Source: Candidatus Saccharimonadota bacterium
Lineage (GTDB): Bacteria; Patescibacteriota; Saccharimonadia; Saccharimonadales; Saccharimonadaceae
DNA length: 64,000 nt
NCBI GenBank assembly: GCA_905372305.1
Contig: CAJPOP010000001.1
Span: forward strand, 372,001-436,000
Reading direction: 5' to 3'
Under the pieces are notes generated by a model, which saw nothing but the letters and a program-made list of their open reading frames with translations, did no database searches and had not been told where the DNA came from. The number at the start of each line of letters is the position of its first letter. Position 1 is the stretch's first letter. This document shows positions 49,492 through 58,444 of the stretch, in pieces. The position numbers were made by a program, and so were the translations under genes.

Positions 49492-49513
49492 AGGAATAAT
49501 TTTTCGGAAAATC

Positions 49514-49536
49514 GTCGCTTGCAAGAGCGGCTTTTT
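49514..49536 (+). terminator. Terminator of the tRNA-Thr/Tyr unit
   Basis: GTCGCT (49514-49519) with AGCGGC (49526-49531), then TTTTT. Confidence 0.65.
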
Positions 49537-49720
49537 CTTGTATATTAAGTAACGAAATCATTGTATCAGCGTATACCTGGTGTACTTGCCTACGGAAAGA
49601 TTCGTGGCGCGGGTTTATTAGATACTCAAGAATAACATGCACATCCTTACGATCCTGTAAATAAAACAGAAAATCACCAAATTTTGGTCGATAGAGACGA
49701 TTAATGTATAATGAGGTTAT

Positions 49721-50002
49721 ATGACTAAAGAACACTTCAAAGCTACTGGCAATGGGGGGGGCGAAGAGCTCGCGCAGGATAAAAAACCTATGAGCGAAAC
49801 AGAAATGCTTAAATTTATGGCTGGAAAAACTAAATATGGCTACCCCGCCACTCGCTACAGGACGATGCACCCCGACGAGGTAGATCCGTCAGACTTTGCT
49901 AAAATGAGCGACGAGGAGTTTAACGACTTTTTGATAGCTCTCAATCTGGTTGAAGATTACCGTACTATTCCCAGGAGCGCTCGACCATCGTCGCGTCTTT
50001 AG
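49721..50002 (+). CDS. Hypothetical protein
   Basis: A 93-residue hydrophilic protein with a run of Gly near residue 12, then SETEMLKFMAGKTKYGYPAT and an acidic helical part (DPSDFAKMSDEEFNDFLIAL). No signal peptide, no family recognised. TATAAT (49707-49712) lies eight bases before the ATG, so the mRNA would be nearly leaderless. Confidence 0.5.
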   Translation: MTKEHFKATGNGGGEELAQDKKPMSETEMLKFMAGKTKYGYPATRYRTMHPDEVDPSDFAKMSDEEFNDFLIALNLVEDYRTIPRSARPSSRL

Positions 50003-50239
50003 CTAATCAACTTGCAAAGATTTTCTGCCCAACTTCAAACAGTCTGCAGACATTCCTCTCTTGTAAAATAAGTTAATAATATTAGAAAGGAAGAGATGAT
50101 ATACAGACTGTTGATAGTGTGACAGATTTGGTGGTGGAGTAGGATTGGGCGACAAGTTAAATGTAAAAATTTCTGGTTGCAGGTGATCGTATTGAGATGG
50201 CGTGAATTGCGTTCAGAATGCCTTAGAAGACTGTTTCTA
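50003..50239. other. Gap without a convincing gene
   Basis: AGGAAGAG (about 50090) precedes an ATG that opens only an eight-codon frame (MIYRLLIV then TGA). This may be the remnant of a lost gene. Nothing else is supported here. Confidence 0.3.
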
Positions 50240-50277
50240 TTGACATTTTTATCTTTGCGTGCTATAATTGAAACATG
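50240..50277 (+). promoter_or_regulatory. Consensus leaderless-type promoter
   Basis: TTGACA (50240-50245), 17 bases, TATAAT (50263-50268), six bases, ATG (50275). This is the best sigma-70-type consensus in the window. Confidence 0.75.
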
Positions 50278-50568
50278 TTAGAATTATTAAAACAAATATT
50301 TACCGTCTGGAACAGCGAAAAGAACCAGCGGTTGAAGTTGCAGCAGGCATATTTAATTTTGGCAATTATCGGGCTGGTGGTCGCGGGATTATCAACGTTA
50401 TTTAGCGTTTCCTCGGCACATCTGGCGGCGTCTTTTTCGGGTATATTAGCGGTTACATTTTTAGTCAACGGCATCGCCTGGGGATTGATTGATACTTTCA
50501 TAACGCCGAGGCTGCCAAAGGTCAGCCAAACCAAATCTAAAGCAAAATCTAAGACGGCTAAGCGCTAG
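50275..50568 (+). CDS. Small membrane protein
   Basis: A 97-residue protein with two hydrophobic segments (about 24-44 AYLILAIIGLVVAGLSTLF, and 52-75) separated by a short loop, plus a basic C-terminal tail. No family recognised. Leaderless start under a near-perfect promoter suggests steady expression. Confidence 0.65.
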   Translation: MLELLKQIFTVWNSEKNQRLKLQQAYLILAIIGLVVAGLSTLFSVSSAHLAASFSGILAVTFLVNGIAWGLIDTFITPRLPKVSQTKSKAKSKTAKR

Positions 50569-50656
50569 TTGCTAAATAACTGTCTAATATGCTAGAATCA
50601 AGCAGTCGGATAGTGGCTCTTTTAGTTGCAGAAACGAGCGATTATCTGATGATTAT

Positions 50657-50732
50657 GCCGCGATAGCTCAGCTGGTAGAGCGCATCCATGGTAAGGATGA
50701 GGTCTCGGGTTCAAGCCCCGATCGTGGCTCCA
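50657..50732 (+). tRNA. tRNA-Thr (GGT)
   Basis: Acceptor GCCGCGA/TCGTGGC, D-arm GCTC/GAGC, anticodon stem CATCC/GGATG with loop ATGGTAA (anticodon GGT), T-arm TCGGG/CCCGA, encoded CCA. 76 bases. Confidence 0.93.
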
Positions 50733-50935
50733 AATTAGAGTCTTTTTCAGAAACCGTGGCGCAACGTACGCCGCTTTTTATGGTGTAGTATAAAGTAACT
50801 TGCCGTATATGCACAAAAAAGCGTAGCTTCTGAGCAAAACCTAAAGATTTTTTGTATCACCCAAAAACAGTCTTAAAATAAACCCTATCCACCAAAAATG
50901 TATTTTGGAAGTTTTTGGTGTATACTGGAGATGTT

Positions 50936-52162
50936 GTGAATGATAAAATAATACGTAAAGAATATTTAGATCAATTAAAACTTTTGAAAGACCAAAAAGT
51001 GATTAAGGTCATAACCGGCATTCGCCGCAGCGGGAAATCTACGCTTTTAGAGATCTTTCGAGATGATTTGAAATTACAGGGCGTAAAAACAAAACAAATC
51101 CAAAGTTATAATTTTGAAGATCCAGACCTAAACCAAGATTTAAATTGGCGAAGTATTTATGAAAAAATTTCTGCCAAGTTAGCGACTGGCGTCCAAAATT
51201 ATATTTTTCTCGACGAAATTCAAAACGTCCCTGAGTTTGAAAAGTTAGTTGACGGGTTATTTATAAAAGATAATATAGATCTTTATATTACTGGATCGAA
51301 TGCTTTCTTGCTTTCTGGCGAACTTGCTACTTTATTGACTGGTCGCTACATCTCAATCCATATGTTGCCATTCTCGTTTAAAGAATATGTTCAAATGTTT
51401 CCAGACGAGCAAAATGAAGATCGTCTATTTGAGAAATATATGGCGAATAGTGCTTTTCCTGAAGTTATAACGCTTTCAAAAGTTAATGAAAAATTAAGCA
51501 ATAATTATCTAAGAGATATTTATGAGACGATTGTCGGTAAAGACATCGCTAAGCGATATGAAATTCGGAACGAAGTCGATTTCGAGCGAGTAATAAAGTT
51601 TGTGTTTGACAACATAGGCAGTCCGCTTTCTGCGCGTAATATCAGCAACGCTCTGAAAATGGGAAGTAACTCAATTTTTCATGGAACGGTAATCAATTAT
51701 CTTAAGTACTTAACAAAATCCTATTTGATTTATCCTGTTAGCCGTTATGATATTAAAGGTAAAAAACTGTTAACTACTAACGATAAATATTACGCAGTTG
51801 ATCTAGGATTGCGCAATATTCTACTAAGCAATTCGCCAAAATCTGACATCGGACATCGCTTGGAAAATATTGTTTATCTAGAACTTTTGCGCAGGAATGA
51901 GGGCGAGATTTTTGTTGGTAAAACACAAGAAAGCGAAGTTGACTTTATTGTCCAGAAAATGAATGGCGAGCGAATTTATTATCAAGTAGCCTATCAAGTG
52001 AATGATCGCCCTGAAACTTTAGAAAGGGAGCTTTTGCCATTTAAGAAGATCAAAGACAACTATACAAAGATGCTATTGACTATGGATTTAGTGCCAGAGG
52101 AGTTTGATGGCGTGAAAAAAATTAATGTAGTTGATTGGCTTTTGGGTAAAAATAGGGGCTAA
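50936..52162 (+). CDS. AAA_14/DUF4143 family ATPase
   Basis: A 408-residue protein. N-terminal P-loop VITGIRRSGKSTLLEIF, Walker B YIFLDEIQNV and a sensor-like LYITGSNAFLLS form the AAA_14 domain; the C-terminal part (from about 220) is DUF4143, with EVDFIVQK near the end recalling a PD-(D/E)XK-like fold. Such proteins are widespread in anaerobes and host-associated bacteria with poorly known roles. The start is GTG at 50936; TATACT (50921-50926) lies nine bases upstream. AT-rich compared with neighbours, so possibly acquired. Confidence 0.82.
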   Translation: MNDKIIRKEYLDQLKLLKDQKVIKVITGIRRSGKSTLLEIFRDDLKLQGVKTKQIQSYNFEDPDLNQDLNWRSIYEKISAKLATGVQNYIFLDEIQNVPEFEKLVDGLFIKDNIDLYITGSNAFLLSGELATLLTGRYISIHMLPFSFKEYVQMFPDEQNEDRLFEKYMANSAFPEVITLSKVNEKLSNNYLRDIYETIVGKDIAKRYEIRNEVDFERVIKFVFDNIGSPLSARNISNALKMGSNSIFHGTVINYLKYLTKSYLIYPVSRYDIKGKKLLTTNDKYYAVDLGLRNILLSNSPKSDIGHRLENIVYLELLRRNEGEIFVGKTQESEVDFIVQKMNGERIYYQVAYQVNDRPETLERELLPFKKIKDNYTKMLLTMDLVPEEFDGVKKINVVDWLLGKNRG

Positions 52163-52386
52163 ATAAGCTATGAAACTATTTCTAAAGATATTGAGAAAAT
52201 ACTAATGGTAAAATAGAAAGTGCTTTTTTAATCACTATTCTCAATCCGACCGAGCACTAGAGCTTGCAGGTAAGCTTTTAGCTGCACGCAATAAATCGAG
52301 AAAAACTGCATAGATTTGCCTTGGCTAATGACGCAGCAATTTGCATAGTCTCCTATAGTAAAAACACCGCATTTTAAACCTGTATT

Positions 52387-52557
52387 CTACTTATCATTAT
52401 CTATCGTCGGTAAAATTACCGTGATTAGCTCGTCGGTTTCTTCTTGTTTTTTCTGCTCGTCCTGGTCGTTGATAATGCGCGCAGATTCCGCCGGTTTACG
52501 TCTGCCGGCGATTACGAGCAGCATGATTATCGCTAGTACAATTATTAATATTTCCAT
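52387..52557 (-). CDS. Small single-pass membrane protein
   Basis: A 56-residue protein. MEILIIVLAIIMLLVIAGRR is one membrane segment followed by a charged Glu/Asp/Lys/Gln-rich tail. A minus-strand TATAAT (about 52573-52568) lies ten bases before the ATG. Nothing else in 52163-52738 is supported as a gene. Confidence 0.5.
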   Translation of the reverse strand: MEILIIVLAIIMLLVIAGRRKPAESARIINDQDEQKKQEETDELITVILPTIDNDK

Positions 52558-52738
52558 TCGTGGTAGTATTATATCATTTTCATGATCGTGAAGTTATCGT
52601 AAATGTGCAGCGTTATTTGTGCGCTCAATAATTCCGCCTAAGAGCAGTTTAATTAGTTTTATGTCTGGAGATTTGCTAGAATAGAAGGTAGAGAATTTGA
52701 AAGAATTGCTCTATTACAACGTTTGATTTAACTTTGCA

Positions 52739-53188
52739 ATGATTATAAAAACTCCAATTTCATCTAATCAAGACCTGATCCCAGATATTTTCCTAGCGGG
52801 CGGGGTGACGTATAGTCCGAATTGGCAAAAAGAAGCGCTCGAAATGCTAGCTGGTACTGATTTGATCGTCGCTAATCCGCGCCGCGATGAGATTATTTCC
52901 GCTATTGGCAAGACGGCGCGCCAGCAAATTGTTTGGGAATTTGAAAACCTGAAGTCTGCCAAAGTTGTATTGTTTTGGTTTCCTAACGCCGAGACGATTA
53001 TTACTTTTTTGGAGCTTGGCAAAGAACTGGCGCGTAAGTCTAATATAGTTGTCGGCGTAGATCCAGACTATAGTCGCCGTTTTGATATTGAAACGCAGGT
53101 TCATTTGGAATTACCTCGCGCTGTAATTTATACAACACTAGATGAGACGGTTCGGGCAGCCGCAGAATTATGCGGAGAGGAGTTGTAA
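52739..53188 (+). CDS. Nucleoside 2-deoxyribosyltransferase-like protein
   Basis: A 149-residue protein. DIFLAGGVTYSPNWQKEA at the N-terminus, NPRRDE, and QIVWEFENLKSAKVVLFWFP match the Nuc_deoxyrib_tr_2 domain of the deoxyribosyltransferase superfamily. It would act on nucleosides or nucleotides in salvage. The start lies close behind a weak TTAACT -10. Confidence 0.7.
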   Translation: MIIKTPISSNQDLIPDIFLAGGVTYSPNWQKEALEMLAGTDLIVANPRRDEIISAIGKTARQQIVWEFENLKSAKVVLFWFPNAETIITFLELGKELARKSNIVVGVDPDYSRRFDIETQVHLELPRAVIYTTLDETVRAAAELCGEEL

Positions 53189-53190
53189 AT

Positions 53191-53886
53191 ATGCACGATC
53201 GCGTCACAGCTCAATTGACGAACCTCGCCCAAGGCAACGAATCCTACGCCGCCTTTAACCAGCGCATCGTCAACACCAAGCTGCCGGTCATCGGCGTACG
53301 CGTGCCGGATTTGCGGCGGTTGGCGAGGAGGTTGGCGCCTGATATGAGCGCGGCGGACATTAGCGAATTATTAACGGCACAAAATGAATCATTTGACTAC
53401 GTGCTGCTATGCGGGCTGCTGATCACGCATGCTCGGCTTGATGATCAAACAACGATTGACCTAACCAAGCAATACCTGCCGCACGTTGATTCGTGGGCGC
53501 ACATTGATATATTTGTCGAGAAAAAGCGGCGCTTTGCCGGTGAAGTGTGGCGGGATTTTGCGCTGGAATGCTTGCAGAGCGAGGCTGAATTTACAGTGCG
53601 CTACGGCATAATTTCTTTGATGACTAATTTCCTGGATGAAGCACATATTGACCAGGTTTTCGCGGCGCTGCGGGGGATTAAACACGATGGCTATTACGTC
53701 AAAATGGCGCTGGCCTGGCTGTACGCTACAGCGGCAGTGAATTTCTTTGAGCTGACGCTGGCTGAACTAGAAAACGGACACATCGACGCTTGGACGCGCA
53801 ACAAAGCTTACCAAAAAATGCGCGAATCGCGGCGATTTACGCCCGAGCAGCAAGCCGTTATATTAAAAAATAAACAAGCAGGCTGA
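53191..53886 (+). CDS. DNA alkylation repair protein, AlkD-like
   Basis: A 231-residue all-helical HEAT-like repeat protein. VIGVRVPDLRRLARRLAPD, VDSWAHIDIFVEKKRRF and KMALAWLYATAA match the DNA alkylation repair (AlkC/AlkD) family, glycosylases that remove N3/N7-alkyl purines. The start at 53191 follows GGAGAGGAG; an in-frame ATG at 53170 lies within the upstream gene. Ends two bases before the helicase start. Confidence 0.8.
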   Translation: MHDRVTAQLTNLAQGNESYAAFNQRIVNTKLPVIGVRVPDLRRLARRLAPDMSAADISELLTAQNESFDYVLLCGLLITHARLDDQTTIDLTKQYLPHVDSWAHIDIFVEKKRRFAGEVWRDFALECLQSEAEFTVRYGIISLMTNFLDEAHIDQVFAALRGIKHDGYYVKMALAWLYATAAVNFFELTLAELENGHIDAWTRNKAYQKMRESRRFTPEQQAVILKNKQAG

Positions 53887-53888
53887 CG

Positions 53889-56612
53889 ATGATTGTAGCA
53901 GCGGCAGTACTCTTGCTCCTTACTGCTGTTTTTGTTGTGATTAAACTTTTCCAAATTCACAAAGCGCGGGAAACTGAAAAATATAACAATAAAATTTTTC
54001 TAAAAAACCTGCATAAAATTGATGGTTTTTTAGAGCAAATTGCGCATTTCAATGATTATGTAACATGGAAAAAACGCGATGAAATTCTGAAAAAATACCA
54101 GGAGACTAGCGATTTTTTCCGGGGCAAGTCCAAATTTTATAAAAAACAGCCGCGCGTTCGCCGTTTTAACGATACGTATGAAAATTTTGCTGAGTTTATT
54201 AAAAACTATAACCGGGAATACGTCGCTGCGCAAAAACAATTAAACCGCGATTTCTTTGATAATATCGAGGGCAAATCGCTGGATGATCAGCAGCGCCAGG
54301 CAATCATCACCGATGAATATTCTAATTTAATTATCGCTGGAGCTGGCTCTGGAAAGACGTTGACGATTTTAGGGAAAGTAAAATATCTGGTCGAGAAAAG
54401 AAATATCGATCCGTCAAAAATCCTGCTGCTATCGTTTACTCGCAAGACTGTCGAGGAATTAAATCAGCGGCTGCGTAATTTGGGTCTGAAAACCAAGGCG
54501 ACAACCTTTCATAAACTGGGCTATGACTATATCAAGCATTTTCAGAAGAATCCGCCGGCCGTCGCTAACGAGAATTTGTTACACCAAACTATCAAGCAAT
54601 TTTTGAAAAATGATATTTTACATCATGATTCTGCGCTTAAATCATTTGTGCAATTTATGGCTTGCTATCTGAATATTCCCGAGGAAAATGACGCGTTTGA
54701 TTCGCTTGGCGAGAAGCTTGATATTAAAAACGGCATAGATTTTGAGACGTTAAAGTCGAAATATTATGCCAATACTTCCGGCAGCCGGCGGATTAGTAAA
54801 AACAAACTTGACACATTTTCTGGCGAGCGCGTTAAAAGCGTCGAGGAGCTGATGATTGCTAATTTCTTATTCTTAAACGGCGTGAACTATGAATATGAAA
54901 AACCGTATCCGCACGGCGATCATATGTACCGGCCGGATTTTTATCTGGCGGATTATGATATTTGGCTGGAGCATTTCGGTATTGATAAGCATGGGCGCGC
55001 CAAATGGCTATCGGAGTTTCAGGAAAAGCAATATTTGAAATCTATACATAAAAAACGCGCCAAGCACCATCTGTACCGAACCAAACTTTTAGAGACGTAC
55101 TCGTGGTATAATCGCGATAATGTTTTGCTGGATAAACTGCGGGAAATGTTGGATAAATCGGGCGTTACCTTTCAGCCGCTGAGCGAGCAGGAGGTTTACC
55201 ATAAAATTATCAAGCAGGATTCGTCGTTCGGAGCGGAGATTATTAGCTTAATTACTAGTTTTGTCAATTTGAGCAAATCGCGGGGACTAGCCGCCAATGG
55301 TTTGCGAAAATTTATGGAAGACAGCGAAACCGACAATCAATTTCTGAACGCTCGCCGGCAGCTGTTTTTAGATTTCGCGGTGCCGATTATCGAGAAGTAT
55401 AACGCTGTTTTATCAGCGCGCGGCGAGATTGATTTTAACGACATGATTAATCAAGCTGCTAATCTGGTGCAGCAAAAGGGCGCCGCCAAAGCGTATGACT
55501 ATATCATCATTGATGAATATCAGGATATTTCGGCGGCTAGGTTCAAGTTGATTACGGAAGTTCGCCAGCGCTCGGGTGCGCGGTTGGTTTGCGTCGGTGA
55601 TGACTGGCAATCAATTTATCGGTTTACGGGCAGCGATATTTCGCTATTCAGTGATTTTGGCAAGTTTGTTGGCGAGCATGAAAAGTTATTTATTGAAAGA
55701 ACTTACCGCAACTCACAGCAGCTGATCGATATTTCTGCCAAATTCATCCAGCAAAATCCGCAGCAGCTGGCTAAGAATCCTAAATCTTCCAAGCAGCTGA
55801 ATTGCCCGGTGGAGTTTATGGCGTATGATCAGAATAATGCTTTTGCGGTGCTGGTCGATCAAATTCACCAAACTGTTGCCGAATGCGGCGTAGGTCAGCA
55901 TATTTTACTGTTGGGCCGGCATAGCTTTGACCTGGATTATGTGATTTGCCAGAGGGATAACAAGGGAAAAGTTATTAAAAACCAGCTCAGAAAAAAAGTG
56001 AAAAAATATAACGAGGCTACTGGCGAATTAAATATAGCTGGGCTTGAAGGTGTTAATATTACATTTATTACTGCGCATAAATCCAAGGGTCTGGAGGCGG
56101 ACAATGTGATCGTCCTAAATTTGAAAAACGACTTGTATGGTTTCCCAAATAAACTAACCGATGATCCGATTATATCGCTGCTGCTGAGCGCGCCGGAGGC
56201 TTGCCGTTTCGCCGAGGAAAGACGTTTGTTTTATGTGGCGCTTACTAGGACGAAGAATAAGGTCTATCTATTAACACTGGAAAATGAATCGCTGTTTACC
56301 AAGGAGATTAAACGGTATTCCAATTATCTAATCCAAGGACGTTACGGCGAATCGGAATTGGTTAGTTGTCCGTGGTGTAAAACCGGCAGGCTGATTATTC
56401 GCCAGAATAGCCAAACCGGCAAGAGCTTCGTTGGTTGCTCGCATTATCCGCATTGCAGCCAGTCGTATAATAATGTCGAAATTTTAAGTAAGCCAATCTT
56501 ATGCTCGTCATGCCGAAGCGGCTTTTTGGTGCGCCGCCGCGGTAAGTATGGCGAGTTCTTAGGCTGCACTAATTATCCGGAATGCAAGCATACGCTGCAG
56601 TTGAGTAATTAG
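53889..56612 (+). CDS. SF1 helicase (helicase IV/UvrD-like) with nuclease-like insertion and zinc ribbons
   Basis: A 907-residue UvrD/Rep-type helicase. N-terminal hydrophobic segment (1-20), Q-motif region, Walker A AGAGSGKTLTILGK (about 150), Walker B IIDEYQDIS (about 540), motif IV-VI regions including TFITAHKSKGLEADNVI and LFYVALTRTKNK. Between motifs Ia and II an insertion holds YRPDFYLADYDIWLEHFGI, the P-D-F...L-E-H pattern known from helicase IV-like enzymes and similar to PD-(D/E)XK nucleases. Two C-terminal topoisomerase-type zinc ribbons (CPWC...CSHYPHC and CSSC...CTNYPEC) bind DNA. Confidence 0.9.
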   Translation: MIVAAAVLLLLTAVFVVIKLFQIHKARETEKYNNKIFLKNLHKIDGFLEQIAHFNDYVTWKKRDEILKKYQETSDFFRGKSKFYKKQPRVRRFNDTYENFAEFIKNYNREYVAAQKQLNRDFFDNIEGKSLDDQQRQAIITDEYSNLIIAGAGSGKTLTILGKVKYLVEKRNIDPSKILLLSFTRKTVEELNQRLRNLGLKTKATTFHKLGYDYIKHFQKNPPAVANENLLHQTIKQFLKNDILHHDSALKSFVQFMACYLNIPEENDAFDSLGEKLDIKNGIDFETLKSKYYANTSGSRRISKNKLDTFSGERVKSVEELMIANFLFLNGVNYEYEKPYPHGDHMYRPDFYLADYDIWLEHFGIDKHGRAKWLSEFQEKQYLKSIHKKRAKHHLYRTKLLETYSWYNRDNVLLDKLREMLDKSGVTFQPLSEQEVYHKIIKQDSSFGAEIISLITSFVNLSKSRGLAANGLRKFMEDSETDNQFLNARRQLFLDFAVPIIEKYNAVLSARGEIDFNDMINQAANLVQQKGAAKAYDYIIIDEYQDISAARFKLITEVRQRSGARLVCVGDDWQSIYRFTGSDISLFSDFGKFVGEHEKLFIERTYRNSQQLIDISAKFIQQNPQQLAKNPKSSKQLNCPVEFMAYDQNNAFAVLVDQIHQTVAECGVGQHILLLGRHSFDLDYVICQRDNKGKVIKNQLRKKVKKYNEATGELNIAGLEGVNITFITAHKSKGLEADNVIVLNLKNDLYGFPNKLTDDPIISLLLSAPEACRFAEERRLFYVALTRTKNKVYLLTLENESLFTKEIKRYSNYLIQGRYGESELVSCPWCKTGRLIIRQNSQTGKSFVGCSHYPHCSQSYNNVEILSKPILCSSCRSGFLVRRRGKYGEFLGCTNYPECKHTLQLSN

Positions 56613-56694
56613 CAATTTTTAAGAATGTTTCCCGGGGTAAATTTGGCTGTCAAATAAGCATAAGGTATAATAATTACAAATAGACGGAGGAATT

Positions 56695-57366
56695 ATGGAC
56701 AAGCCAAATATTGCGGTTAAAGACATAGAATCGGCGCTAAAATTTCGGCGGGCGATAAAAAGTTTCGACCCGAAAAAGAAAATTAGCGATGAAGATGTTG
56801 AGCTAATCTTAGAAGCGATTCGCCTGGCGCCGACATCGTACGGGTTTGAGCCGTTTAATGTTATCGTGGCGCAAGACGCCGATCTTCGTAAAAGGATTGA
56901 AAGAGCTGCCGGCGTTAACGCTGCGAGGTTTACCGCTAGCCATCTGTTGATTTTTACCGCCAAAACCGGACAGGAATTGACGCGAAAGGACGGGCATATT
57001 GACCATATGCTGCGCGATGTGGCGCAGATGAACGCAATTGTTAGGACTGGCTATAAAACGTTTTGGAAAAAATGGGCGAAGACTGATTTTAAGATTCTGG
57101 GCGACGATGACAAGCTTCATCAATGGGCGGCGCATCAAGCGTATATTGCTCTGGGGTTTGCTATGATGACGGCAGCGGAGCGGGGGATTGATTCGTGCGC
57201 CATGGAAGGATTCTCGATTGATAAACTTGCAGAAATCCTGGAAGACGTTAAGCTGATTGACTGCGAGAAAGAACTGCCGGTGGTGATGCTGGCGCTGGGT
57301 TACGGTAATAAGAAACCGCACCTGCAAACGCGGCGAATGATGGATGAAATTGCGCGGTGGTACTAA
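56695..57366 (+). CDS. Nitroreductase family protein, NfsB-like
   Basis: A 223-residue FMN-dependent oxidoreductase. The start MDKPNIAVKDIESALKFRRA, APTSYGFEPFNVIVAQD (FMN and substrate region) and the C-terminal LPVVMLALGYGNKKP match NAD(P)H nitroreductases. The natural substrate is often a quinone or flavin. TATAAT (about 56669-56674) and GGAGGAA precede ATG. Confidence 0.85.
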   Translation: MDKPNIAVKDIESALKFRRAIKSFDPKKKISDEDVELILEAIRLAPTSYGFEPFNVIVAQDADLRKRIERAAGVNAARFTASHLLIFTAKTGQELTRKDGHIDHMLRDVAQMNAIVRTGYKTFWKKWAKTDFKILGDDDKLHQWAAHQAYIALGFAMMTAAERGIDSCAMEGFSIDKLAEILEDVKLIDCEKELPVVMLALGYGNKKPHLQTRRMMDEIARWY

Positions 57367-57638
57367 GATTCTGTTTCGTCGGTACGGGAATTCAAAAATT
57401 TAGCTAAATCAAGATTAAGATCTTCTTTGTCTTCTTTGTCTTTCCCGATGTGTTCAGTAATTTCAGTAATTGCTACACGTTTGCCGCTATCGAAAAAACG
57501 CATCCATTGGACGCCTTTTTCGTTAATAAAACCACCGTAAAGACAATTGTGTCCAAAAACAAGATCTTCAGCAGTCAAGTAGCTAGGCTCGTCTCTCATA
57601 TGTTCTGTGTTTGGCGACAACTTGAATAACAACAACAT
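57363..57638 (-). CDS. Hypothetical protein, possibly C-terminal part of a frameshifted gene
   Basis: A 91-residue frame overlapping the upstream one by 43 bases and lacking a Shine-Dalgarno. Acidic, with EDLVFGHNCLYGGFINEKG and a KDKEDKEDLN tandem repeat. Its stop overlaps the nitroreductase stop by four bases. It and the next frame may be one gene of about 185 residues broken near a TGT-TGT-TGT run (57628-57640). Confidence 0.4.
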   Translation of the reverse strand: MLLLFKLSPNTEHMRDEPSYLTAEDLVFGHNCLYGGFINEKGVQWMRFFDSGKRVAITEITEHIGKDKEDKEDLNLDLAKFLNSRTDETES

Positions 57639-57919
57639 ACATCACTGTATTCGCATGTTTCGTGGGGTAAAAACAACAGAGTGCGTATATTGCAGGTATA
57701 TTTGCCAGATTTAGGGTCATAATCGTAGCGGCGGCTTATTCTTATTCCTTTTTTATCCAAAGCCTCTATGGCAGAGTGGAAACTAGAATCATTGCTAATT
57801 GACAGAACTTCCCTTTCATTTGGATTTCGTAAAATATCAAGAGCTTTTGAGGCGAGCGATAATTCCCCTACTATGTGAGGAACATCATGGTTACGAAAAA
57901 TTTGTTGCTCTCCGTTCAT
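57596..57919 (-). CDS. Hypothetical protein, possibly N-terminal part of a frameshifted gene
   Basis: A 107-residue frame starting MNGEQQIFRNHDVPHIVGEL. The helical, winged-helix-like content (VGELSLASKALDILRNPNER...IEALDKKGIRISRRYDYDPKSG) suggests a small regulator, but this is a guess. The last 17 residues (CEYSDVCCCYSSCRQTQ) look like out-of-frame sequence. TTGACA, 18 bases, TATAAT (57932-57927), seven bases, ATG: a leaderless-type promoter. Confidence 0.45.
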   Translation of the reverse strand: MNGEQQIFRNHDVPHIVGELSLASKALDILRNPNEREVLSISNDSSFHSAIEALDKKGIRISRRYDYDPKSGKYTCNIRTLLFLPHETCEYSDVCCCYSSCRQTQNI

Positions 57920-58035
57920 ACCTGGTATTATATTGGTACATTGCAAGGCGTGTCAAGTAGTCAATGTACTATAGGTTTTCTAATAGAGTTAGTTTGAGTT
58001 GTGCTAAATGTCTAGTATTTTCCGTATATGCATGC

Positions 58036-58041
58036 TATAAT
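58036..58041 (+). promoter_or_regulatory. -10 box of rpmG
   Basis: TGCTATAAT (extended -10) lies about 37 bases before the ATG at 58079. Confidence 0.5.
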
Positions 58042-58078
58042 TAGTTAAGAATTTTTATAAAACTTAACGAGTAAAGAG

Positions 58079-58297
58079 ATGGCAAAGAAGAATACGAAAC
58101 GAAAGTTGATTGGTTTGGTGAGCAATTCAAGCAAACACCGGACTTACTATACTACTATCAATACGCAGAATCGTACTAATAAAGGGCAGGGTAATTTGAC
58201 GCTGCGCAAATACGACCCGATTAAGAGAAAACACGTGACTTACGTTCAGACGAAGAAAAACCTTGGCCGTAACGAAGTCAAAGCCCGCAAAGGCTAA
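58079..58297 (+). CDS. rpmG: Ribosomal protein bL33, zinc-free form
   Basis: A 72-residue protein. RKLIGLVSNSSKHRTYYTTINTQNRTNKGQ and LTLRKYDPIKRKHVTYVQTK follow the L33 pattern, but the C-x2-C pairs are replaced by Ser and other residues, so no zinc is bound. It is longer than the usual 49-55 residues because of a basic C-terminal addition (NLGRNEVKARKG). Single gene with its own promoter and terminator. Confidence 0.88.
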   Translation: MAKKNTKRKLIGLVSNSSKHRTYYTTINTQNRTNKGQGNLTLRKYDPIKRKHVTYVQTKKNLGRNEVKARKG

Positions 58298-58322
58298 CAG
58301 CTGCCGCTTATTTACGGAAATA

Positions 58323-58359
58323 AGCTCCTTGCCGAATGTTTTATGGCAAGGAGCTTTTC
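58323..58359 (+). terminator. Terminator after rpmG
   Basis: AGCTCCTTGCC (58323-58333) pairs perfectly with GGCAAGGAGCT (58345-58355), then TTTTCT. Confidence 0.9.
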
Positions 58360-58444
58360 TATGTAGAATAAATTTCTGGTATTTGAAAAACAAACAACCC
58401 AGCAGCAGTTTAGGCAACAAGTAGGTGGATTGCGAATTATTAGT

